Shown here piece after piece: positions 1 to 5,121 of a stretch of DNA of 5,121 nucleotides (positions are counted from its first letter, which is position 1; every line of letters begins with the position of its first letter). The notes beneath the pieces are model-generated. The model worked only from the letters and a program-made list of their open reading frames with translations. It was not told the DNA's origin and did no database searches. The DNA comes from DAOTYX01 sp034434635 (GTDB taxonomy: Bacteria; Chloroflexota; Anaerolineae; B4-G1; DUEL01): contig DAOTYX010000154.1 in the NCBI GenBank assembly GCA_034434635.1, forward strand, positions 1-5,121. The letters run 5' to 3'. The translations under genes and the position numbers were made by a program.

Positions 1-2
1 TC

Positions 3-698
3 ACCGACACGGCGACGCTGGCCGCCACCGTGCGTGACTGCGCGGGTAATCCCTTGCCCGGCGTGACGGTCGCCTTCCAGGCCAGCCTGGGCCAGGTGCA
101 GCCGGTCACCGCCACCACCGGGCCGACCGGACAGGCCACGGCGGTCTTCTCCTCGTCGGTCGAGGGCACAGCGGTTATCACCGCCACAGCCGACGGGTTG
201 TCAGACCAGGTAGTCATCACCGTGTTGCCCAGCGTGCGCCGCCTCTATCTGCCGCTGGTGACGAGAAACTACCGCGGCGTTAACCTGATCGTGGAGGGGA
301 TCGTCATCACTCCGACCTCCCCCGCTCCCAACCAGACGGTCGTCGTCAGCGTGACGGTGCGCAACGCGGGGGCGGAGGCGGTAAACACCTCCTTCTGGGT
401 GGACCTCTACCTCGACCCGTCCGCGCTGCCCACGGCCGGGGTGCGCTGGGACCAGTTGTGTGCCGAGGGGGTCGCCTGGCGGGTGACCGCGCTGGCCGCT
501 GGTGAGGCGGTGACGCTCCGCTCCGACCAGGGGGCGCCCTCCTACACCTACTGGACAGGCCGTCTGGCCGCCCAACCCAACCCGCATCGGTTATACGCCA
601 TCGTGGACGTCTGGCCTGGGGCAACCGGCGCTGTGGCCGAGGACCGCGAGGACGACAATCGGCTGGGGCCGGTGGAGGTGTTTATGGGAGCACCATGA
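3..698 (+). CDS. C-terminal part of a secreted/surface protein with Ig-like and CARDB domains (5' end outside window)
   Basis: The frame is open from the window edge (TDTATLAATVRDCAGNPLPG...), so the start lies upstream and the GTG at 30 is an internal valine. The visible part is 231 residues. Residues 1-75 look like a bacterial Ig-like (Big_1/invasin type) repeat: a 'TVRDCAGNPLPGVTVAF' strand pair, then 'GPTGQATAVFSSSVEGTAVITATADG'. Residues 81-90 are LYLPLVTRNY, a motif I recall from exported Chloroflexota proteins. From about residue 93 to 226 the sequence fits a CARDB domain (adhesion-type beta sandwich): 'NLIVEGIVIT', 'VSVTVRNAGAEAVNTSFWVDLYLDP', and an acidic 'AEDREDDNRLGPVEV' end. There is no transmembrane anchor or sorting signal at the C-terminus. 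A structural or adhesive role outside the cell is inferred from the domains only. No enzymatic motif is visible, and the N-terminal part could carry one. It is probably unrelated in function to the downstream threonine genes. Confidence 0.8.
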   Translation, partial: TDTATLAATVRDCAGNPLPGVTVAFQASLGQVQPVTATTGPTGQATAVFSSSVEGTAVITATADGLSDQVVITVLPSVRRLYLPLVTRNYRGVNLIVEGIVITPTSPAPNQTVVVSVTVRNAGAEAVNTSFWVDLYLDPSALPTAGVRWDQLCAEGVAWRVTALAAGEAVTLRSDQGAPSYTYWTGRLAAQPNPHRLYAIVDVWPGATGAVAEDREDDNRLGPVEVFMGAP

Positions 699-700
699 AC

Positions 701-739
701 GGGGCGCGGAGAGGGGGAGACGCGGAGAAGGGGGGGAGA
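701..739 (+). repeat. Purine-rich imperfect tandem repeat with G-runs
   Basis: Two adjacent units, CGCGGAGAGGGGGAGA (705-720) and a 19-nt variant with extra A and G bases (721-739), follow a GGGG run at 701-704. The G-runs are 4, 5 and 7 long, all on the + strand. The block lies between the stop of the surface-protein gene and the ribosome binding site of the threonine dehydrogenase gene. It therefore sits in the untranslated leader or read-through region of the latter. I see no convincing -35/-10 promoter in the 62-nt gap. Function is unknown. Confidence 0.55.
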
Positions 740-750
740 TTACTCGACTT

Positions 751-757
751 GAGGTGA
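751..757 (+). promoter_or_regulatory. Ribosome binding site of the threonine dehydrogenase gene
   Basis: GAGGTGA matches the complement of the 16S rRNA 3' end. Its GAGG core ends 6 nt before the ATG at 761. This favours the ATG at 761 over the in-frame ATG at 773, which lacks a site at suitable distance. Confidence 0.7.
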
Positions 758-760
758 GGA

Positions 761-1735
761 ATGCCAAACGAGATGAAGCGAATCCTCGTCACCGGGGCAT
801 GTGGGCAGATTGGCTCCGAGTTGACCCTGGCGCTGCGTGCCCGATATGGCGGCGAGAACGTCGTCGCTGCTGGCCACCGCACTCAGCCCAGCCCGGCGCT
901 GCGGGACTCCGGGCCGTTCGAAACGGTGGAGGTCACCCGCCGGGAGAGCATCGAGGCGGTGGTGGAGAAGTACAGCATTGATACCATCTACCATATGGCC
1001 GCCATCCTCTCCGCCACCGGCGAGAAGAACCCGCAACTGGCGTGGGATGTCAACATCAACGGCCTGTACAACGTGCTGGAGGTGGCCCGCGAACGCCAGA
1101 TGACGCGGGTCTTCTGCCCCAGTTCCATCGCCGCCTTCGGGCCGGAGACGCCGCGCGACAACACGCCGCAGGAGACCATCCTGCGCCCGACGACGATGTA
1201 CGGCGTCACCAAGGTGGCTGGCGAACTGCTGTGCAACTACTACGTGCGGCGGTTCGGCCTGGACGTGCGCGGCGTGCGCTACCCGGGCATCATCAGCAGC
1301 GAGACCCCGCCCGGCGGCGGCACCACCGACTACGCCGTGGAGATCTTCTACGAGGCGATCCGCCACGGCCACTACACCTGCTTCCTGCGCCCGGACACCG
1401 TCCTGCCGATGATGTACATGCCCGACTGTCTGAAGGGCACCATAGACCTGATGGAGGCTGACTTCAGCCGCCTGAAGCATCACGCCGACTTCAATCTGGC
1501 CGCCTTTTCCTTCTCGCCTGCGGAACTGGTGGCGGAGATCCAGAAGCACATCCCCACCTTCACCTGCGACTACCAGCCTGACTTCCGCCAGGCCATCGCC
1601 GACTCCTGGCCCCGCTCCCTTGATGACAGCGCCGCCCGCCAGGAGTGGGGCTGGCAGCCATCCTACGACCTGGCCGCGATGACGAAGGACATGCTGGAGA
1701 GGCTGAGCAAGCGGCACGCGGAGGGAAGGCTGTAG
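761..1735 (+). CDS. tdh: L-threonine 3-dehydrogenase, SDR (NAD-dependent epimerase-like) type
   Basis: Predicted 324-residue cytosolic enzyme oxidising L-threonine to 2-amino-3-ketobutyrate with NAD+. The N-terminal Rossmann fold has TGACGQIGSEL (glycines 12, 15, 18). The extended-SDR catalytic elements follow: a serine pair at 121-122 in 'CPSSIAAFG' and Tyr147/Lys151 in 'YGVTK'. 'RYPGIISSETPPGGGTTDYAVE' (about 173-193) and 'DTVLPMMYMPDC' (212-223) match the substrate-domain signature of SDR-type threonine dehydrogenases, rather than UDP-sugar epimerases. This class needs no zinc, unlike E. coli Tdh. The C-terminus has the usual 'DFNLAAFSFSPAEL' and 'DDSAARQEWGW' segments, and the length is normal for the family. 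The next gene encodes the enzyme that consumes the unstable product, which strongly supports the assignment over a generic epimerase. The two are probably cotranscribed across a 55-nt gap. The start at 761 is chosen on its ribosome binding site; a start at Met5 (773) is possible. Confidence 0.92.
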   Translation: MPNEMKRILVTGACGQIGSELTLALRARYGGENVVAAGHRTQPSPALRDSGPFETVEVTRRESIEAVVEKYSIDTIYHMAAILSATGEKNPQLAWDVNINGLYNVLEVARERQMTRVFCPSSIAAFGPETPRDNTPQETILRPTTMYGVTKVAGELLCNYYVRRFGLDVRGVRYPGIISSETPPGGGTTDYAVEIFYEAIRHGHYTCFLRPDTVLPMMYMPDCLKGTIDLMEADFSRLKHHADFNLAAFSFSPAELVAEIQKHIPTFTCDYQPDFRQAIADSWPRSLDDSAARQEWGWQPSYDLAAMTKDMLERLSKRHAEGRL

Positions 1736-1738
1736 GCC

Positions 1739-1766
1739 GGACGACGGACCACGGATTACGGATTAC
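1739..1766 (+). repeat. Heptanucleotide tandem repeat, consensus GGANNAC
   Basis: Four consecutive 7-nt units can be read: GGACGAC, GGACCAC, GGATTAC, GGATTAC. A degenerate fifth, GGACAAT, follows at 1767-1773. The block fills most of the 55-nt gap between the threonine dehydrogenase and its partner gene. Heptanucleotide short tandem repeats are known from intergenic DNA of other bacteria, notably the STRR families of filamentous cyanobacteria. Whether this one is dispersed in its genome cannot be seen here. Confidence 0.7.
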
Positions 1767-1781
1767 GGACAATTGCACACA

Positions 1782-1787
1782 AGGAGA
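1782..1787 (+). promoter_or_regulatory. Ribosome binding site of kbl, fixing its start at ATG 1791
   Basis: AGGAGA lies just upstream of the ATG at 1791. An in-frame TTG at 1773 would add six residues (HTRRD after the start) but would place this Shine-Dalgarno sequence inside the coding region. Starting at 1791 gives 398 residues, the same length as E. coli Kbl. Confidence 0.8.
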
Positions 1788-1790
1788 GAT

Positions 1791-2987
1791 ATGGGAGACA
1801 AACTCGATTTCATGCGTCAGGAATTGGAGGCTGCCAAAGCCGAAAAGCGGTACATCAATATCCGCACGATGGGCTCACCGGCCGATGGCTGGATGGTGGT
1901 GGACGGGAAGCGCGTGCTGAACTTCTGCACCAACAATTACCTGGGGCTGGCCAACAATCCGGAACTGAAGGAAGCCGCCAAGCGCGCCATTGACGAATGG
2001 GGCGTGGGACCGGCGGCGGTACGCACCATCGCCGGCACGCAGCAATTGCACATCGAGTGCGAACGACGATTGGCGCAGTTCAAAGAGGTCGAGGCCGCCA
2101 TGCTGGTGCAGAGCGGCTTCTGCGCCAACCAGGCCGCCATCCCCCCGCTGGTGGGTGTGGACCGGGAGACCGGCGCGCAGGACTGCATCTTCTCCGACCG
2201 GCTCAACCACGCCAGCATCATTGACGGCGCACGGCTCAGCGGGGCCAAGATCATCGTCTACGAGCACTGCGACCCCGTTGACCTGGAGGCCAAGATCCAG
2301 GAGAACCTGCCCAAGTTCCGCCGCGGCCTGCTGGTCACCGATGGCGTCTTCTCGATGGACGGGGACATCGCCCCGCTGGACAAACTGTACGAGGTGGCCG
2401 CGAAGTACGGCGTCATGACGATGGTGGACGATGCCCACGGCGAGGGAGTGCTGGGCCAGGGGCGTGGCATCGTCGCCCACTTCGGCCTGCAGGGCAGGTT
2501 CGATGTGGAGATCGGTACGCTCTCCAAGGCCTTCGGCGTGATGGGCGGCGTCATCGCCGGCAGCCAGGTCGTGGTGGACTACATCCGCCAGAAGGCGCGC
2601 CCCAACCTCTTCTCCAGCGCTCTTACCCCGGCCGACACCGCCGCCTGCATGGCCGCCGTGGACTACGTCGAGGCGCACCCGGAACTGGTGCAGCGGCTGT
2701 GGGACAACGCCGAGTTCTTCAAGGCCGGCATCCAGCGCCTGGGCATTGACACGGGGCGCACCCAGACCCCCATCGTGCCGGTGATGCTGGGCGACGTCAA
2801 ACTGGCCAAGGACTTCAGCGACAAACTGTTCGAGTACGGCGTCTTCGCCATGTCCCTGGGCTTCCCCACCGTCCCTCGCGGGCAGGCGCGCGTGCGGGTG
2901 ATGAACACCGCCGCTCACACCCGCGAGGACCTGGAACTGGGCCTTTCCATCTTCGAGAAGGTCGCGCGGGAACTGGGGGTGATCTGA
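1791..2987 (+). CDS. kbl: Glycine C-acetyltransferase (2-amino-3-ketobutyrate CoA ligase)
   Basis: A 398-residue PLP-dependent enzyme of the alpha-oxoamine synthase family (fold type I). It cleaves 2-amino-3-ketobutyrate with CoA to glycine and acetyl-CoA in the cytosol. Visible landmarks are 'NFCTNNYLGLANNP' (44-57), 'GVGPAAVRTIAGTQQLH' (71-87), and 'SDRLNHASIIDG' with the PLP-stacking His140. 'VDDAHGEGVLG' follows, with Asp213 and His216 in the cofactor-binding positions. The Schiff-base lysine is Lys246 in 'GTLSKAFGVMGG'. The C-terminal domain contains 'RGQARVRVMNTAAHTREDLE', typical of the family. BioF (8-amino-7-oxononanoate synthase) and 5-aminolevulinate synthase share the fold. Full similarity along the Kbl pattern, the 398-residue length and the adjacent threonine dehydrogenase argue for Kbl. 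All key residues are present and no frame disruption is visible. It converges on the formate dehydrogenase operon across a 140-bp gap. Confidence 0.93.
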   Translation: MGDKLDFMRQELEAAKAEKRYINIRTMGSPADGWMVVDGKRVLNFCTNNYLGLANNPELKEAAKRAIDEWGVGPAAVRTIAGTQQLHIECERRLAQFKEVEAAMLVQSGFCANQAAIPPLVGVDRETGAQDCIFSDRLNHASIIDGARLSGAKIIVYEHCDPVDLEAKIQENLPKFRRGLLVTDGVFSMDGDIAPLDKLYEVAAKYGVMTMVDDAHGEGVLGQGRGIVAHFGLQGRFDVEIGTLSKAFGVMGGVIAGSQVVVDYIRQKARPNLFSSALTPADTAACMAAVDYVEAHPELVQRLWDNAEFFKAGIQRLGIDTGRTQTPIVPVMLGDVKLAKDFSDKLFEYGVFAMSLGFPTVPRGQARVRVMNTAAHTREDLELGLSIFEKVARELGVI

Positions 2988-3040
2988 CCCCCTTCAGACC
3001 TCCTCTCTCTTAGAGCCTATCCAAACCTCTGTCCTGCACA

Positions 3041-3077
3041 ACAGCCTCCCGCAGGTTCGCAACCTGCGGGAGGCTGT
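3041..3077. terminator. Perfect 17-bp inverted repeat with 3-nt loop; possible bidirectional terminator or palindromic repeat element
   Basis: The left arm, ACAGCCTCCCGCAGGTT (3041-3057), is exactly complementary to the right arm (3061-3077), with CGC as the loop. It is GC-rich and lies between two convergent transcription units, 53 nt after the kbl stop and 50 nt after the stop of the last ferredoxin gene. That is where a shared stop would be expected. Neither side is followed by a T-run (+ side continues CAGCACACC, - side TGTGCAGGAC), so it is not a classical intrinsic terminator. A dispersed palindromic repeat or an mRNA 3'-end stabiliser are alternatives. A smaller GCCCC/GGGGC hairpin (3107-3121) sits beside it. 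Confidence 0.6.
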
Positions 3078-3127
3078 CAGCACACCGAGGTTAGGCGCGG
3101 TTTCCAGCCCCACCCAGGGGCGACGCC

Positions 3128-3514
3128 TTACAGCAGGCCAGAGACCGCCTCTTCCCGCCGACAGGAGAGACAGAGGGTCAGCCAGGAGGTCTCCTCCGTC
3201 GCCAGGGCCTGACGCACGCGAGGGGCCAGATCGGCCAGCACCTTCTCCGGAGCGAAGGGACGGCCACAACGGTCGCAGTGGCGGAGGGCAAAGCGCAGTT
3301 CCCGCCCTTCGCGCTCCCTGTCAGTCTCCTCGAACGAGATCGCCTCTTTCGGGCAGACCTCCTGGCAGCGGGTACAGTCCTCCTGGCAGGTTCCAGGGAA
3401 CCACACCAGTCGGGAGCCGTCCGCCTCCCTCAACCTGATCACGGAGGGGGTGCAGGCCGAGGAACAGGCCCGGCAGCCGAAGCAGAGCGTATCGTCCACG
3501 ACCAACCCTCTCAT
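3128..3514 (-). CDS. Small dicluster [4Fe-4S] ferredoxin with C-terminal CxxC pair
   Basis: A 128-residue iron-sulfur protein, last gene of the formate dehydrogenase operon. The first cluster motif is C11xxC14xxC17xxxC21. The second is C43xxxC47xxC50xxxC54-Pro, with one residue more than usual between its first two cysteines. A C-terminal part follows with 'HCDRCGRPFAPEKVL' (C80, C83) and 'CLSCRRE' (C115, C118). These could form a zinc-ribbon or rubredoxin-like metal site, as seen in some hydrogenase and formate hydrogenlyase ferredoxin subunits (HycF-like); that comparison is from memory. There is no signal peptide or membrane segment, so it is probably cytosolic. The start at 3514 overlaps the stop of the upstream ferredoxin in ATGA and has a strong AAGGAGG site. 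The same frame stays open further upstream to a possible start at 3841, but that stretch lies inside the upstream gene and has no ferredoxin character. Role inferred: electron carrier between the formate dehydrogenase module and an unseen partner. Confidence 0.85.
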   Translation of the reverse strand: MRGLVVDDTLCFGCRACSSACTPSVIRLREADGSRLVWFPGTCQEDCTRCQEVCPKEAISFEETDREREGRELRFALRHCDRCGRPFAPEKVLADLAPRVRQALATEETSWLTLCLSCRREEAVSGLL

Positions 3515-3984
3515 CGCCCCCTCCTTGTCCAGCCGGCCGCCCACGCCCGTCCGGCGACATCCCGGCGCCGGGCGGCGAAGTCGGCCACGCAGTTCAGCAC
3601 CAGGGCCTGGCTGGGGCAGGTGAGCACACAGGCCGGCTCCAGCCCCTCCTCCTGCCGGCTCGAACACAGATCGCACTTGTAGGCCTGCCCTCGCTCGGTG
3701 TCCAGCACCATCGCGCCGAACGGGCAGGCCCACAGGCAGAGTTCGCAGCCGGTGCACTTCTCTGCCACGAGAACCACGCTGCCGTTGCGCTGCTCCAGAG
3801 CCTGGGGCGGACAGACCGCCACGCACGGCGCCGTCTGGCACTGGCGGCAGGAGACCGGGGCGCCGTGGCCGTTATGGTGGATCACCCATATGCGCTCCTG
3901 GCTTCCGTGTTCCCGCGCGCAGGCCACCTCGCAGGCCAGGCAGAGGATACATCGCTCGGGTCGCAACAGGACCTCTCTTCCCAT
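3511..3984 (-). CDS. Four-cluster [4Fe-4S] ferredoxin, HycB/CooF/DmsB-like electron-transfer subunit
   Basis: A 157-residue protein with sixteen cysteines in the four-cluster pattern of the iron-sulfur subunits that serve molybdopterin enzymes and hydrogenases. The motifs are C12xxC15xxC18xxxC22, C46xxC49x4C54xxxC58-Pro, C77xxC80xxC83xxxC87-Pro, and C104xxC107x11C119xxxC123-Pro; an extra C132 follows. There is no Tat signal or C-terminal membrane helix, so a cytosolic location is likely, unlike FdnH/FdoH-type beta subunits. The C-terminal 20 residues are basic (ARRRDVAGR, WTRRGR) and overlap the next gene's ribosome binding site. The start at 3984 comes only 3 nt after the stop of the formate dehydrogenase-like gene and is served by GGGAGG at 3992-3997. 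The close coupling indicates that it receives electrons from that catalytic subunit. A CooF-like or hydrogenase-partner role cannot be excluded from sequence alone. Confidence 0.9.
   Translation of the reverse strand: MGREVLLRPERCILCLACEVACAREHGSQERIWVIHHNGHGAPVSCRQCQTAPCVAVCPPQALEQRNGSVVLVAEKCTGCELCLWACPFGAMVLDTERGQAYKCDLCSSRQEEGLEPACVLTCPSQALVLNCVADFAARRRDVAGRAWAAGWTRRGR
3520..3526 (-). promoter_or_regulatory. Ribosome binding site of the small dicluster ferredoxin gene
   Basis: On the minus strand AAGGAGG lies 5 nt before the ATG at 3514, inside the final codons of the upstream ferredoxin gene. Together with the ATGA stop/start overlap (3511-3514), it shows that the two genes are translationally coupled. 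It also fixes the short 128-residue form of the downstream protein. Confidence 0.85.
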
Positions 3985-3987
3985 GGC

Positions 3988-5121
3988 CTAGCCTCCCTTC
4001 TCCAGCGCACAGGCAGCAACCTTATACGCCGGGATGCGCGCATCGCGGTCCAGGTCCGGGCGGGTGAGGGTGTTGACGCCGGGGAAATGGAACGGCAGGA
4101 ACACCTGGCCCGGCTGGACCTCCTGACTGATCTGCACCCGCGCCGTCACCTGTCCGCGTGGAGTGCGCACCTCGACCTCGTCCCCGTCGGCCAGCCCCAG
4201 ACGTTCCGTATCCTGTGGGTGCAGCGCCACCCAGACCTCCGGGGCGTAGCGGGAGAGAGAGGGTGCGCGGCGGGTCATCGCCCCGGAGTTGTAGTGCACC
4301 GTCACCCGACCGGTGGTCATCCAGAGGGGGAACTCCGCCCCTGGCTGCTCGCCTGGCATCTGGTAAGTGACCGGGCAGAAGCGGCCCCTGCCGTCGGCGG
4401 TGTTGAAGCGCTCTCGATACAGGATCGGGGTGCCCGGATGGGAACTGTTGGGGCACGGCCAGAACAGGCCGGCGGGGGTATTCCGCAGCCGTTCGGCGGT
4501 GATCCCACCATAGGCCGGCACGACCCGCGCCACTTCCGCCAGCGTCTCCCCCGCCGTGGGCACGCTCCCCCATACGCCCAGTCGTCGGCCCATCTCGCCG
4601 ATGATCCACAGGTCCGGTCGCGCCTCTCCCGGCGGATCCACCACCTTCTCCGACCACTGCACGCGCCGTTCGGTGTTGGTGTAACTGCCGGACTTCTCGG
4701 CCCAGCAGGCGGCAGGGAGCACCAGATGGGCCAGCCGGGCAGTCTCGGTGAGGAAGAGGTCCTGGACGACCAGGAACTCCAGCCGTCCCAGAGCCGCGAC
4801 CGTCTCGGTGGTAGCGGGGTCGGAGACCGCCGGGTTCTCCCCCATCACGACCATGCCCCTGATCCGGCCCTCGTGTGCTGCGTGCATGATCTCCACCACG
4901 CTCAGCCCCGGCCCCTCCGGCAGGTCCTCGCGCCCCCAGGCCTGGGCGATGCGGCGACGGGCCTGCGGGTCAGCGACCGGAGCATAGCCAGGGAGGAACT
5001 CGGCCAGTGCGCCCATATCGCAGGCCCCCTGGACGTTGTTCTGGCCGCGCAGGGGCAGGATGCCCGCGCCCGGCCGGCCGATCTGCCCGCAGAGGAGGGC
5101 CAGGTTGGCGCACGCCTCGAC
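3988..5121 (-). CDS. fdhA: Formate dehydrogenase-type molybdopterin oxidoreductase, C-terminal part (N-terminus outside window)
   Basis: The frame is open to the right edge: 377 residues are visible, about the C-terminal half of an FdhF/FdhA-like catalytic subunit. Upstream of Met at 5016 the same frame reads 'CGQIGRPGAGILPLRGQNNV' and 'QGACDMGALAEFLPGY', a hallmark of the formate dehydrogenase alpha family, so 5016 is not the start. In partial numbering, 'GMVVMGENPAVSD' is at 89-101, and 'LVLPAACWAEKSGSYTNTER' is at 133-152. The molybdopterin-dinucleotide binding domain begins near 264 with 'PLWMTTGRVTVHYNSGAMTR', and includes 'LGLADGDEVEVRTPRG' and 'PAYKVAACALEK'. Members bind Mo or W bis-MGD and one [4Fe-4S] cluster. 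The active-site Cys/Sec and the cluster cysteines lie in the missing part. The two downstream ferredoxin genes follow without gaps, suggesting a cytosolic complex. Formate oxidation is most likely, but CO2 reduction is possible. The gene symbol is by family, not by ortholog proof. Confidence 0.9.
   Translation of the reverse strand, partial: VEACANLALLCGQIGRPGAGILPLRGQNNVQGACDMGALAEFLPGYAPVADPQARRRIAQAWGREDLPEGPGLSVVEIMHAAHEGRIRGMVVMGENPAVSDPATTETVAALGRLEFLVVQDLFLTETARLAHLVLPAACWAEKSGSYTNTERRVQWSEKVVDPPGEARPDLWIIGEMGRRLGVWGSVPTAGETLAEVARVVPAYGGITAERLRNTPAGLFWPCPNSSHPGTPILYRERFNTADGRGRFCPVTYQMPGEQPGAEFPLWMTTGRVTVHYNSGAMTRRAPSLSRYAPEVWVALHPQDTERLGLADGDEVEVRTPRGQVTARVQISQEVQPGQVFLPFHFPGVNTLTRPDLDRDARIPAYKVAACALEKGG
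3992..3997 (-). promoter_or_regulatory. Ribosome binding site of the four-cluster ferredoxin gene
   Basis: GGGAGG on the minus strand lies 7 nt before the ATG at 3984. It is formed by the last codons (Lys-Gly-Gly) of the upstream molybdopterin oxidoreductase gene. The upstream TAG stop (3990-3988) falls between the site and the start, so translation probably re-initiates. Confidence 0.75.

Noticed and set aside
740..1717. Long minus-strand open frame (325 codons) opposite tdh
   Set aside because: It is antisense to a clear enzyme gene, and its composition (rich in His, Val, Gly, Ala and Arg) is typical of the complement of a high-GC gene. It shows no domain.
1773..1790. TTG at 1773 as an upstream start for kbl
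   Set aside because: It would place the AGGAGA ribosome binding site inside the gene and add six residues not expected in the family. ATG at 1791 gives the standard 398 residues.
1875..2918. Long minus-strand open frame (347 codons) opposite kbl
   Set aside because: It is an antisense shadow of kbl. The product is low in recognisable motifs and very rich in His, Gly and Val.
3011..3026. TAGAGCCTATCCAAAC, reminiscent of some insertion-sequence ends
   Set aside because: I find no matching inverted end, target duplication or transposase remnant in the window.
3107..3121. Small GCCCC-ACCCA-GGGGC hairpin just after the last ferredoxin stop
   Set aside because: The stem is only 5 bp and no T-run follows on the minus strand. 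It is too weak to call a separate terminator.
3278..3682. Plus-strand open frame opposite the ferredoxin genes
   Set aside because: It is antisense to two well-supported ferredoxin genes and shows no motif.
3515..3841. N-terminal extension of the small ferredoxin up to 3841 (237 residues in all)
   Set aside because: The extension overlaps the four-cluster ferredoxin in another frame and reads as Arg/Gly/Pro-rich nonsense. The ATG at 3514 has a strong ribosome binding site and starts right before the first cluster motif.
4022..4657. Minus-strand open frame of 211 codons inside the formate dehydrogenase gene
   Set aside because: It is a frame-shifted shadow of the real gene, rich in Gly, Arg and Pro, with no domain.

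Overview
The window looks like part of a high-GC bacterial chromosome. It is most likely from Chloroflexota (Anaerolineae, Caldilineae or a relative). Three things suggest this: a secreted protein carrying the LYLPLVTRN-type motif that I associate with exported Chloroflexota proteins, a short-chain-dehydrogenase type threonine dehydrogenase paired with kbl, and low-complexity repeats in the gaps between genes. The taxonomic call is inference, because there is no rRNA or marker gene here.

Left part, + strand: the 3' end of a surface or secreted protein (3-698), with a bacterial Ig-like domain, the LYLPLVTRN segment and a C-terminal CARDB domain. After a purine-rich gap comes a two-gene threonine-degradation unit. 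The first gene is L-threonine 3-dehydrogenase of the SDR type (761-1735) and the second is glycine C-acetyltransferase, also called 2-amino-3-ketobutyrate CoA ligase (1791-2987). Together they convert L-threonine + NAD+ + CoA to glycine + acetyl-CoA + NADH. The gap between them holds a run of heptanucleotide repeats.

Middle: a 140-bp convergent intergenic region (2988-3127) holds a perfect 17-bp inverted repeat with a 3-nt loop. It may be a bidirectional transcription stop or a copy of a dispersed palindromic element.

Right part, - strand, read from the right edge leftwards: the C-terminal part of a formate dehydrogenase-type molybdopterin oxidoreductase (5121-3988, N-terminus outside the window), a four-cluster HycB/CooF-like ferredoxin (3984-3511) and a small dicluster ferredoxin with a C-terminal CxxC pair (3514-3128). 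The three genes are separated by 3 nt and then overlap by 4 nt (ATGA), so they form a tightly coupled operon. Electrons from formate oxidation (or to CO2 reduction) probably pass through the two iron-sulfur subunits to a partner not seen here.

I see no evidence for a wholly new system. The most unusual points are the intergenic repeats, the palindrome, and the non-canonical cysteine spacing in the last ferredoxin.
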